Shown here piece after piece: positions 1 through 4,996 of a DNA stretch of 5,511 nucleotides (positions within the stretch are counted from its first letter, which is position 1; each line of letters opens with the position of its first letter). The position numbers were made by a program, and so were the translations under genes. The notes under the pieces are model-generated. The model saw only the letters and a program-made list of their open reading frames with translations. It made no database searches and had not been told where the DNA came from. The stretch covers positions 1-5,511 of the forward strand of contig RFJF01000786.1 in NCBI GenBank assembly GCA_003695455.1. Reading direction: 5' to 3'. The stretch comes from Chloroflexota bacterium (lineage in GTDB: Bacteria; Chloroflexota; Anaerolineae; 4572-78; J111).

Positions 1-11
1 CTGTTGAACCC

Positions 12-29
12 ACGTCAGTTCGTACGTCA
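12..29. repeat. ACGTCA direct repeat upstream of sodN
   Basis: ACGTCA occurs twice, at 12-17 and 24-29, exactly 12 bp apart, with GTTCGT between. A possible -10 element, TAAAAT at 39-44, lies downstream, so the repeats would flank its -35 zone, where no good TTGACA-like hexamer is seen. This could be a site for a regulator of sodN, but two copies of a hexamer in a short stretch can also arise by chance. The role is unproven. Confidence 0.3.
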
Positions 30-51
30 TGTTGCCAATAAAATTAAATAA

Positions 52-58
52 AGAAAGG
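52..58 (+). promoter_or_regulatory. Ribosome binding site of sodN
   Basis: AGAAAGG sits 8 nt before the ATG at 67. It lies in an A/T-rich leader and fixes the sodN start, which is also supported by the expected length of the Ni-SOD propeptide. Confidence 0.7.
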
Positions 59-66
59 TTTAAACA

Positions 67-540
67 ATGATTAACAAAGTTACCGCCATGATTAAAGCCC
101 AGTTCCCTGCCGAGCCGGTGGAAGCCCACTGCGACGGCCCCTGCGGCGTCTACGATCCGTCATCGGCGCGGGTAGCCGCCGAAGCCGCACTGAGTATGAC
201 CAAGAAAATTCTGGCGCTTGAGCCGCCCGCCGGCAATGATGCTGCCGCAATGGCCGCCTACCTGAACACCATGGCCCGTTACATTGCCATCAAAGAAGAG
301 CAAACCCACATTGCCAAAACTGAACTGCTGGTGCTGTGGACCGATTATTTCAAACCCGTCCACCTGGAACAGTTCCCGGATTTGCACGACACCTTCTGGC
401 AGGCCGCCAAACTTTGCTCGGCCGTAAAAGTGGGCGTGAGTCTGGAAGATGCGCAGGCATTGATGGCAACCGTAGAAAAAATCCACAACATGTTCTGGCA
501 AACCAAAAACCGCGATGTACCGTGGTACACCGCCAGCTAA
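67..540 (+). CDS. sodN: Nickel-dependent superoxide dismutase precursor (Ni-SOD)
   Basis: Dismutates superoxide to oxygen and hydrogen peroxide with a nickel centre; family members form soluble hexamers of four-helix subunits. The 157-residue product carries the diagnostic Ni hook HCDGPCGVYDP at residues 21-31. The preceding 20 residues are the propeptide removed before His21, so that His21 (amine and imidazole), Cys22 and Cys26 can bind nickel, with Tyr29 beside the metal. Other family marks are LWTDYFKP at 90-97 and HNMFWQTK near the C-terminus. The mature form would be 137 residues, versus 117 in Streptomyces, owing to an insertion around residues 52-63 and a roughly 10-residue C-terminal tail; this matches the cyanobacterial-type Ni-SODs as I remember them. 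By manual alignment, Streptomyces Glu17 and Arg47, which hold His1, are Ala37 and Gln79 here. The maturation protease gene sodX follows directly, which strongly supports the call. Confidence 0.97.
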   Translation: MINKVTAMIKAQFPAEPVEAHCDGPCGVYDPSSARVAAEAALSMTKKILALEPPAGNDAAAMAAYLNTMARYIAIKEEQTHIAKTELLVLWTDYFKPVHLEQFPDLHDTFWQAAKLCSAVKVGVSLEDAQALMATVEKIHNMFWQTKNRDVPWYTAS

Positions 541-559
541 CGGGCGTGAATGTAGTGAA

Positions 560-590
560 AAAAGGCGGCGAAAGTCGCCTTTTCTTTTTT
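560..590 (+). terminator. Intrinsic terminator/attenuator between sodN and sodX
   Basis: A 10-bp stem (560-569 with 574-583, including one G-U pair) closes a GAAA tetraloop at 570-573 and is followed by CTTTTTT to 590. The A-run on the left arm pairs with the first U-run. It begins 19 bp after the sodN stop, and only 17 bp separate its T-tract from the sodX ATG. It probably ends most sodN transcripts while letting some polymerase through to sodX, which would give much more enzyme than protease; this last point is inference. Confidence 0.85.
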
Positions 591-607
591 GACGTTGGGG
601 ATAACTG

Positions 608-961
608 ATGGGCGATGAATTGAAGCCGGCCGGGCCGTGGGAGATGCTCCTCTGGCTGGCGCGCCGCCGCCGCCGTTTTTGCGTCACTGGAAACTCTATG
701 CAGCCGCTACTGCAACCCGGCGATGAAGTGCTGATTAACCCACGGGCCTACGCCAGAGAATTACCCCGGCCCGGAGACCTGGTAGTGGCCCGCCACCCGC
801 TGCGGCCCGATGTGCAAATTATCAAACGGGTCACGGCGGTTCAAGCCGAACAGTGCACACTGCGCGGTGATAACCCGCTGGAAAGCACAGACAGCCGCAC
901 CTTTGGCCCGGTGCCGCTGCGCTACATCACCGGCAAAGTAACCCGGCGTTTTGGTGCGTAA
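608..961 (+). CDS. sodX: Nickel-type superoxide dismutase maturation protease, S26 family
   Basis: Predicted to cleave the Ni-SOD propeptide just before the metal-binding histidine. The 117-residue product is a short signal-peptidase-I-like (S26) protein. The nucleophile motif GNSMQP places the catalytic Ser at residue 30, and the IIKRV motif places the general-base Lys at 73. GDNPLESTDSR at 87-97 is the conserved late S26 box, ending before FGPVP. Unlike housekeeping signal peptidase it has no convincing N-terminal membrane helix; an arginine run (19-23) precedes the Ser motif, so it is probably cytosolic, where its substrate is made. The ATG at 608 is preceded by a modest GGGG (597-600, 7-nt spacer). 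It lies 67 bp downstream of sodN on the same strand, beyond a terminator hairpin, with no promoter of its own visible, so expression probably depends on read-through from sodN. The adjacency to sodN and the short length separate it from LexA or ordinary LepB. Confidence 0.93.
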   Translation: MGDELKPAGPWEMLLWLARRRRRFCVTGNSMQPLLQPGDEVLINPRAYARELPRPGDLVVARHPLRPDVQIIKRVTAVQAEQCTLRGDNPLESTDSRTFGPVPLRYITGKVTRRFGA

Positions 962-972
962 CGGCACACCAC

Positions 973-1959
973 TCACCAGTTTTTGCGCCAGTTGGCCGTA
1001 ATAATTGATTCCTCTGTTGTAACCTCAACCTCAATCGCGTCAGACATCCGGGCGGTGACGGTTTTACCGTCCGGGCTTTCAACTACTGTCAACACCCATT
1101 TGCAGGGGATGGGTTTGGTATCCAGCGTCAAATCCCAAAAACCGGGTGGGTCGCCGCTGCTGTCGTAAAAGGGCGGCCAACCCACCGGGCCGGAAGGGTT
1201 GGAAATCACACTGAAATCACCGCAGCGAGCCTCAACAGATACGCCGTTAACCGGCGCACCGCCGGCATCGGTGATGGTGCCCAGAAAACGGGTCAACCCG
1301 TAATTTGTGTCGGCGTACCAGCCGGTGGGTTCGTACTGAAACTGCGGTTTGGGCGGCTCCGGCGGCGGCAAGGTAGCCGTGGGCGGGGCCGGCGGCGGCG
1401 GAGCCGGCACCACCGGCACATCAACGGGGCCGCTTACCTGTACCACAGAGTCCGCAATCCAGCCGCGCCCACCGTTGGGCAGCGGTACCTGCCACCAGGT
1501 ACCAGATTCGTTCTGCCCCACCACCGGCAGCGACTGTCCGGGCGGAAGCTGGCCCAGCACCGGATAGTTGGTGCCCGGCCCCTGGCGCACATTCACCGCC
1601 GTACCCGCCGAAAGCTGTGCAGCTTCCGGGGTTGGCGAGGCAGCGGGCGTGACGGGTGTGGGGCTGGCCGTTGGAAGCGGAGCATCTGTGGCCGTTGGTG
1701 AAGGTGCAACTGTGGGCGTATCGGTGGCGGTGGCCGGCGGAGGCAGCGGCGTAGCGGTTGGAATTGCCGCAGCAACCAGCGGGGTTGACGTTGGCACAGC
1801 CGTAAAGGTTGGTGCAGGGGTGGGGGTATTTGGTACTCGCAACGCCGTATTGTACTGAAAGAGCAGCGTGAACATCAACGTAAAAATCAAATACGCCACC
1901 AAAGACAGCACCACAATCAATGAAATTAACACCGGTTTTCTGGTTAAAAATGATGGCAC
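973..1959 (-). CDS. Membrane-anchored SH3b-domain protein with Thr/Pro-rich linker
   Basis: Specific function unknown; probably exported, membrane-anchored and envelope-associated. The 328-residue product begins with a short basic stretch (R7, K8) and one hydrophobic helix at about 10-34, which reads as an uncleaved signal anchor with the rest outside. Residues 43-112 are a low-complexity Thr/Pro/Ala linker. Residues 116-176 form a bacterial SH3 domain (NVRQGPGTNYPVLGQL, then WWQV and GRGWI), a fold often used for cell-wall or peptide binding. A second Pro-rich spacer (178-206) leads to a C-terminal beta-rich domain (207-328) whose start, GTITDAGGAPVNGVSVEA, resembles carboxypeptidase-regulatory-like folds. 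Cys246 and Cys286 could form a disulfide. No lipobox Cys or catalytic motif is seen. The start is GTG; AGGAGG lies 11 nt upstream. It converges on sodX with an 11-bp gap and no evident terminator between them. Confidence 0.85.
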   Translation of the reverse strand: MPSFLTRKPVLISLIVVLSLVAYLIFTLMFTLLFQYNTALRVPNTPTPAPTFTAVPTSTPLVAAAIPTATPLPPPATATDTPTVAPSPTATDAPLPTASPTPVTPAASPTPEAAQLSAGTAVNVRQGPGTNYPVLGQLPPGQSLPVVGQNESGTWWQVPLPNGGRGWIADSVVQVSGPVDVPVVPAPPPPAPPTATLPPPEPPKPQFQYEPTGWYADTNYGLTRFLGTITDAGGAPVNGVSVEARCGDFSVISNPSGPVGWPPFYDSSGDPPGFWDLTLDTKPIPCKWVLTVVESPDGKTVTARMSDAIEVEVTTEESIITANWRKNW

Positions 1960-1970
1960 AATAACATTTG

Positions 1971-1976
1971 CCTCCT
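1971..1976 (-). promoter_or_regulatory. Ribosome binding site that sets the GTG start of the SH3b gene
   Basis: On the minus strand this reads AGGAGG, a full Shine-Dalgarno match, 11 nt before the GTG at 1959. The spacer is slightly long. A closer ATG (1967-1965) is only 3 nt away and out of frame, opening a seven-codon dead end, so the GTG is preferred. Confidence 0.65.
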
Positions 1977-1983
1977 GGAATTT

Positions 1984-2011
1984 ATTTTACCCCGGCTTTG
2001 ACAAGAATCAA
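1984..2011 (-). promoter_or_regulatory. Possible promoter of the SH3b gene
   Basis: On the minus strand TTGATT (2011-2006) and TAAAAT (1989-1984) are separated by 16 bp. Transcription would begin near 1977, putting the ribosome binding site almost at the 5' end of the transcript, which is unusually tight. It is the best candidate seen in the gap but not a strong one. Confidence 0.4.
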
Positions 2012-2034
2012 CAAATTACAAATGTCGTGGTTTG

Positions 2035-2052
2035 TGGTGACATTCGTCACTA
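2035..2052. promoter_or_regulatory. CRP/FNR-like operator dyad in the divergent region
   Basis: The sequence TGGTGACATTCGTCACTA is a 7-bp dyad around a 4-bp centre (GTGAC and GTCAC, then a G-T and a T-A pair outward). Its core, GTGA-N6-TCAC, matches the inner part of the classical CRP/FNR-family site TGTGA-N6-TCACA. It lies between the divergent SH3b and ferredoxin promoters, centred about 66 bp upstream of the predicted SH3b start and about 107 bp upstream of the ferredoxin start. A second small dyad, GCCGC-GTCCG-GCGGC, abuts it at 2053-2067. Binding is inferred only. Confidence 0.4.
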
Positions 2053-2115
2053 GCCGCGTCCGGCGGCATCCGATATATTCTATTTATGAGCAGATTGCCG
2101 ACGTATAAATCGTTA

Positions 2116-2144
2116 TTGACAATTTAAAGTGTTGGGACTAAAAT
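2116..2144 (+). promoter_or_regulatory. Sigma-70-type promoter of the ferredoxin gene
   Basis: TTGACA (2116-2121), a 17-bp spacer and TAAAAT (2139-2144) form a near-consensus housekeeping promoter. Transcription would start near 2151, giving a leader of about 60 nt before the ferredoxin ATG. It is the clearest promoter in the window and may also drive the PIG-L gene and fumC by read-through. Confidence 0.8.
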
Positions 2145-2200
2145 GGAAACCGTCCTTCACAATGCTGAAACAACGTGAAAAAGCAACCATAATCAATCTT

Positions 2201-2206
2201 AGGAGG
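2201..2206 (+). promoter_or_regulatory. Ribosome binding site of the ferredoxin gene
   Basis: A perfect AGGAGG lies 7 nt before the ATG at 2214, predicting strong translation. It fits the strong promoter upstream and an abundant electron carrier. Confidence 0.8.
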
Positions 2207-2213
2207 CTCATTA

Positions 2214-2528
2214 ATGACCCACGTAATTACTGCTCTTTGTACCCGCGAAGGTGACTGTGTAGAGGTTTGCCCGGTTGATTGCATTATTCCTGGCCCCACC
2301 AACGACCCAGACTGGAATGATCTCTTTTTCATCGATCCGGATACCTGCATTGACTGCGGGGCCTGTGTTCCGGTTTGCCCGCCGGAAGCCATTTTCCCCG
2401 AAGAAGATGTACCCGAAGAATACGAGGCCGACACCCAGCGCAACGCCGATTACTTTACCGACGGCCCCGGCTACTGGGATTACGACCTTGATGAAGAGCG
2501 CGGTACCTACAAAGGCGAACCCAAATAA
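2214..2528 (+). CDS. Two-cluster ferredoxin, probably [3Fe-4S][4Fe-4S] (seven-iron) type
   Basis: Small soluble electron carrier with two iron-sulfur clusters; the redox partners are unknown. The 104-residue product has an N-terminal half of Cys9-x5-Cys15-x3-Cys19-Pro with Cys23, and a second half of Cys45-x2-Cys48-x2-Cys51-x3-Cys55-Pro inside IDPDTCIDCGACVPVCP. By analogy with Azotobacter FdI, Cys9, Cys15 and Cys55 would bind a [3Fe-4S] cluster, and Cys19, Cys45, Cys48 and Cys51 a [4Fe-4S] cluster. The usual extra Cys between the first two ligands is absent, and their spacing is two residues shorter than in FdI, which argues against a standard 2[4Fe-4S] protein. Residues 62-104 form a strongly acidic, Tyr/Trp-containing tail. 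The gene has a near-consensus promoter and a perfect ribosome binding site and is followed by a terminator, so it is probably mostly monocistronic and well expressed. The family call is firm; cluster types are inferred. Confidence 0.93.
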   Translation: MTHVITALCTREGDCVEVCPVDCIIPGPTNDPDWNDLFFIDPDTCIDCGACVPVCPPEAIFPEEDVPEEYEADTQRNADYFTDGPGYWDYDLDEERGTYKGEPK

Positions 2529-2563
2529 ATCGTTTGTCCGGACACAATCTTCAATTGACACCC

Positions 2564-2584
2564 TTGTTATTACTGCAATAACAA
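2564..2584. repeat. Small perfect hairpin after the ferredoxin gene
   Basis: TTGTTATT (2564-2571) and AATAACAA (2577-2584) form a perfect 8-bp stem with loop ACTGC. It is A/T-rich, lacks its own T-tract and lies just before the main terminator. It might stabilise the mRNA 3' end or be incidental. Confidence 0.45.
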
Positions 2585-2588
2585 ATAC

Positions 2589-2633
2589 AAAAAGCGGTCT
2601 CTATATTTTCTGATAGGCCGCTTTTTATTTTTT
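2589..2633 (+). terminator. Intrinsic terminator between the ferredoxin and PIG-L genes
   Basis: A 12-bp stem pairs 2589-2600 with 2615-2626 (one U-G pair, core AAAAAGCGG) around a 14-nt loop, and is followed by a T-rich tract to 2633. It should end ferredoxin transcripts. Only three bases separate the tract from the ribosome binding site of the next gene, leaving no room for a promoter between them. Confidence 0.85.
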
Positions 2634-2636
2634 GCC

Positions 2637-2641
2637 GGAGG
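2637..2641 (+). promoter_or_regulatory. Ribosome binding site that sets the TTG start of the PIG-L gene
   Basis: GGAGG lies 6 nt before TTG at 2648. The first in-frame ATG (2675) is 33 nt away with no comparable site, so TTG is the likely start. Confidence 0.7.
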
Positions 2642-2647
2642 TACCCC

Positions 2648-3355
2648 TTGACCACCCAAAACCCTGAACGCGCCATGGTTATTATGGCGCACCCTGACGA
2701 CCCTGAATATTTTTGTGGCGGAACGGTTGCCCTGTGGTGCGCGGGCGGCACAGAAGTAACCTACCTGATTTTAACCAACGGCAACAAAGGCAGCGATGAT
2801 CCGGATATGACCCCGGAAAAACTCATCAACATCCGCCGCAAAGAGCAGCGCGCCGCCTGTGATGTACTGGGTGTAAAAAATGTCATCTTTTTTGATGAAC
2901 CCGACGGCGAATTGCAGGCTACGCTGGCGTTACGCAAAAAAGTTGTGGCCGAAATCCGGCGGTACAAGCCCGATATTGTCATTGGCCCGGACCCCACCCG
3001 CTACTTTTTTGCACGCAGTTACATCAACCACGCCGACCACCGCGCCGCCGGCGTGGTTACCATTGACGCCGTCTTTCCCGCTGCCCGCAACCGCATGTAC
3101 CACCCGGAACTGCTGGACGAGGGGCTGGAGCCGCACACCGTTCAAGAGGTGTACCTGGCCGGCGCCGAATATTCTGACCGTTGGGTAGATATTACCGCCG
3201 TATTCGACCAAAAGGTAAAGGCGCTGCTGTGCCACGTGAGCCAGATTAATGAGCCGGAAAATTTTCCGCAGCGATTGGCCGAACGTTCCATTGCCGAGGA
3301 TGAATACGGGCGGCAGGTGTATCGTGAAGGGTTTAAAGTGATGAAAATCGGCTGA
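2648..3355 (+). CDS. PIG-L/LmbE family zinc-dependent N-deacetylase
   Basis: Predicted Zn-dependent hydrolase that removes an acetyl group from an N-acetylglucosamine-type substrate; the actual substrate is not evident. The 235-residue product shows the family's opening strand and metal motif, VIMAHPDDPEYFCGGT at 11-26, with His15 and Asp18 as zinc ligands and Asp17 as probable catalytic base. The third ligand lies in NHADHRAAG, with His128, Asp130 and His131. Also typical are LTNGNKG (42-48), the RRKEQRAACDVLGV helix (63-76) and PDIVIGPDP (108-116). Its length matches MshB/BshB-like and general LmbE proteins, but nothing nearby points to mycothiol, bacillithiol or glycolipid synthesis. There is no signal peptide, so it is cytosolic. 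The start is TTG. The gene sits 119 bp after the ferredoxin gene, immediately behind a terminator, and has a terminator of its own before fumC. The family is certain; the specific role is open. Confidence 0.92.
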   Translation: MTTQNPERAMVIMAHPDDPEYFCGGTVALWCAGGTEVTYLILTNGNKGSDDPDMTPEKLINIRRKEQRAACDVLGVKNVIFFDEPDGELQATLALRKKVVAEIRRYKPDIVIGPDPTRYFFARSYINHADHRAAGVVTIDAVFPAARNRMYHPELLDEGLEPHTVQEVYLAGAEYSDRWVDITAVFDQKVKALLCHVSQINEPENFPQRLAERSIAEDEYGRQVYREGFKVMKIG

Positions 3356-3387
3356 AAGGCCGGCGCATTCAATTAATACACAACCAC

Positions 3388-3440
3388 GGCGTGTTGCGTG
3401 TTCCGGTAAAAATCGCAGCACGCAGCACGTTTTTGTTTTT
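3388..3440 (+). terminator. Intrinsic terminator between the PIG-L gene and fumC
   Basis: CGTGTTGCGTG (3390-3400) pairs with CACGCAGCACG (3419-3429) with one U-G pair; weaker pairs extend the stem to 15 bp (3388-3402 with 3417-3431). A 14-nt loop and TTTTTGTTTTT (3430-3440) complete it. It should end PIG-L transcripts 35 bp before the fumC start. Confidence 0.85.
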
Positions 3441-3462
3441 GACAAAAATTTAAACCAATCCA

Positions 3463-3468
3463 CGGAGG
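3463..3468 (+). promoter_or_regulatory. Ribosome binding site of fumC
   Basis: CGGAGG lies 6 nt before the ATG at 3475, a strong and well-spaced site. No sound promoter fits in the 34 bp between the upstream terminator tract and the start codon. Confidence 0.75.
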
Positions 3469-3474
3469 AACAAC

Positions 3475-4866
3475 ATGGAATATCGAATTGAAACCGATAC
3501 AATGGGCGAAGTCAAGGTGCCTGCCAACAAATATTACGGCGCACAAACGGCCCGCTCGCTGATGAACTTCAAAATCGGCGGCGACCGTTTTCCGCGCGAA
3601 CTCATTCGCGCGCTGGGCATTCTCAAAAAAGCCGCCGCGCTCACCAACAAAGCGCTGGGCACTTTGCCCGCAGAAAAAGCTGACCTGATTGTGCAGGCCG
3701 CCGATGAAGTCATCGAGGGCAAGCTGGACGAGCATTTTCCGCTGGTGGTGTGGCAAACCGGCTCCGGCACGCAAACCAACATGAACAGCAACGAGGTCAT
3801 CGCCAATCGGGCTATTGAATTGGCCGGCGGCCAACTGGGCAGCAAAAAACCCATCCACCCCAATGATGACGTGAACAAGGCCCAATCGTCCAACGATACC
3901 TTCCCCACAGCTATGCACATTTCTGCCGCCGAGCAGATTGTGCACCACCTGATTCCCAATGTGAAGCTGTTGCGCAACACCCTGGCCCAAAAATCAGAGG
4001 CCTACCAGGATGTCATTAAAATTGGCCGCACCCACTTAATGGACGCCGTGCCGCTGACGCTGGGGCAGGAAATATCGGGCTGGGTTCAGCAATTGGATAA
4101 CGGCATTGCCCGCGCCGAAATGGCGCTTGATGGCCTGTACGAGTTAGCGCTGGGCGGCACCGCCGTAGGTACCGGGTTGAACACCCACCCCGACTTTGCC
4201 GAAAAGTCGGCGGCGGAAATTGCCAACATCACCGGCCTGCCCTTCCGCAGTGCGCCCAACAAGTTTGAGGCCCTGGCCGCGCACGATGCCGTGGTGTTTG
4301 CCAGCGGAGCCATGAAAACGCTGGCGGCCAGTCTGATGAAAATTGCCAACGATGTGCGCTGGCTGGCCTCCGGCCCCCGCTGCGGCATCGGTGAATTGAG
4401 CATTCCCGCCAACGAGCCGGGCAGTTCGATTATGCCTGGCAAGGTGAACCCCACCCAGTGCGAGGCCATGACAATGGTCTGCGCACAGGTAATGGGCAAC
4501 GATGTAGCGGTGAACGTGGGTGGCTTGTCCGGCAACTTTGAGTTGAACGTTTTCAAACCGGTGATGATTTTCAACCTGCTCAATTCAATCCGGCTGCTGG
4601 GCGATGCCTGCAAATCATTCAACGATAATTTGGCCGTGGGGCTGGAACCCAACCGCGAAGCCATTGACGGCTACCTGCGCAACTCGTTGATGCTGGTTAC
4701 GGCGCTCAACCCGCACGTGGGGTACGACAACGCCGCCAAGATTGCCAAAAAGGCCTTTGCCGACAACAGCACCCTGCGCCAGGCCGCCATTGAACTGGGA
4801 ATTATGACCGGAGAGGCATTTGACGCCGCCGTTCGCCCGGAACAAATGGTAGGGCCAAAAGCGTAG
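3475..4866 (+). CDS. fumC: Class II fumarate hydratase (fumarase C)
   Basis: Interconverts fumarate and L-malate in the TCA cycle; class II enzymes are cytosolic homotetramers without an iron-sulfur cluster and so resist oxidation. The 463-residue product is close to E. coli FumC in length (467) and appears complete. Visible blocks are [18 protein letters not shown] (about 97-114), [21 protein letters not shown] (about 128-148), [16 protein letters not shown] with the conserved His187 (E. coli His188), and the superfamily signature [16 protein letters not shown] starting at 316, with catalytic Ser317 (E. coli Ser318), Lys323 and Asn325. Aspartase, argininosuccinate lyase and adenylosuccinate lyase share the signature, but the [12 protein letters not shown] block and overall length favour fumarase. 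The ATG at 3475 has a strong ribosome binding site. It follows the PIG-L gene across a terminator and converges on aat across a repeat-filled gap. Its regulation is not evident. Confidence 0.96.
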   Translation: MEYRIETDTMGEVKVPANKYYGAQTARSLMNFKIGGDRFPRELIRALGILKKAAALTNKALGTLPAEKADLIVQAADEVIEGKLDEHFPLVVWQTGSGTQTNMNSNEVIANRAIELAGGQLGSKKPIHPNDDVNKAQSSNDTFPTAMHISAAEQIVHHLIPNVKLLRNTLAQKSEAYQDVIKIGRTHLMDAVPLTLGQEISGWVQQLDNGIARAEMALDGLYELALGGTAVGTGLNTHPDFAEKSAAEIANITGLPFRSAPNKFEALAAHDAVVFASGAMKTLAASLMKIANDVRWLASGPRCGIGELSIPANEPGSSIMPGKVNPTQCEAMTMVCAQVMGNDVAVNVGGLSGNFELNVFKPVMIFNLLNSIRLLGDACKSFNDNLAVGLEPNREAIDGYLRNSLMLVTALNPHVGYDNAAKIAKKAFADNSTLRQAAIELGIMTGEAFDAAVRPEQMVGPKA

Positions 4867-4905
4867 AGAGGCAGGTAAGTTTGGTGGGTTGGGTGCGTTT
4901 AACTT

Positions 4906-4935
4906 TGTTCATTGCTCATTGTTAATTGTTCATTG
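4906..4935. repeat. Degenerate 7-bp tandem repeat (TGTTCAT type)
   Basis: Four heptamers in register, TGTTCAT, TGCTCAT, TGTTAAT and TGTTCAT, followed by TG. Units differ from the first by at most one base. It resembles the short tandem heptamer repeats seen between genes in cyanobacteria and some other phyla. It sits inside the larger inverted repeat. Confidence 0.65.
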
Positions 4936-4939
4936 AACC

Positions 4940-4996
4940 GGGTGAGTTTCAATCGTCAATCGCAAATCCAAAATCGTAAGCCGATTGAAACCACCC
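4940..4996. repeat. Inner inverted repeat with GTTTCAATCG arms
   Basis: GTTTCAATCG (4946-4955) and CGATTGAAAC (4982-4991) are perfect inverses. Continuing outward, GGGTG (4940-4944) pairs with CACCC (4992-4996) after one bulged A (4945), giving a 15-bp stem with a 26-nt loop. The CACCC part also belongs to the right arm of the outer inverted repeat, so the two structures are mutually exclusive. Confidence 0.7.
4951..4978. repeat. Degenerate 7-bp tandem repeat (AATCGNN type)
   Basis: Four heptamers in register, AATCGTC, AATCGCA, AATCCAA and AATCGTA. It is a different unit from the neighbouring TGTTCAT run but has the same 7-bp period. It spans the edge of the inner inverted repeat, with the first unit overlapping its left arm. 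Confidence 0.6.

Noticed and set aside
160..687. 175-residue minus-strand reading frame over sodN
   Set aside because: Antisense shadow of sodN, whose hook motif and length are unmistakable; it has no family features or suitable ribosome binding site and would run through the terminator.
940..990. Possible terminator between convergent sodX and the SH3b gene
   Set aside because: Only a 4-bp GTGC/GCAC stem (954-957 with 964-967) is present and it has no adjacent T-tract on either strand.
1944..1967. Seven-codon minus-strand reading frame (ATG at 1967-1965) overlapping the SH3b gene start
   Set aside because: Its ATG is only 3 nt from the Shine-Dalgarno sequence, too close for good initiation, and it ends almost at once; there is no sign of a real leader peptide.
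1998..2003. TTGACA on the plus strand in the divergent gap
   Set aside because: No -10-like hexamer at 16-18 bp; the element at 2116-2144 is far better.
2535..2544. Perfect palindrome TGTCCGGACA after the ferredoxin gene
   Set aside because: Ten bases of self-complementarity with no loop and no second copy; more likely chance than a site.
2555..2560. TTGACA as a promoter element for the PIG-L gene
   Set aside because: The hexamers at 16-18 bp downstream are poor, and any transcript would run into the terminator at 2589-2633.
3439..3444. TTGACA as a -35 for fumC
   Set aside because: It overlaps the terminator T-tract, and a -10 at normal spacing would fall on the fumC ribosome binding site (ACGGAG), which is not a -10-like hexamer.
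2930..3990. Long minus-strand reading frames across the PIG-L gene and fumC
   Set aside because: They mirror G+C-rich codons of two well-supported genes and cross the terminator at 3388-3440; there is no recognisable protein.
4946..4991. CRISPR-like ends: GTTTCAATCG and CGATTGAAAC
   Set aside because: Many CRISPR repeats begin or end with such bases, but here the two copies are inverted, the spacing is 26 nt, and there is no direct repeat or spacer array.
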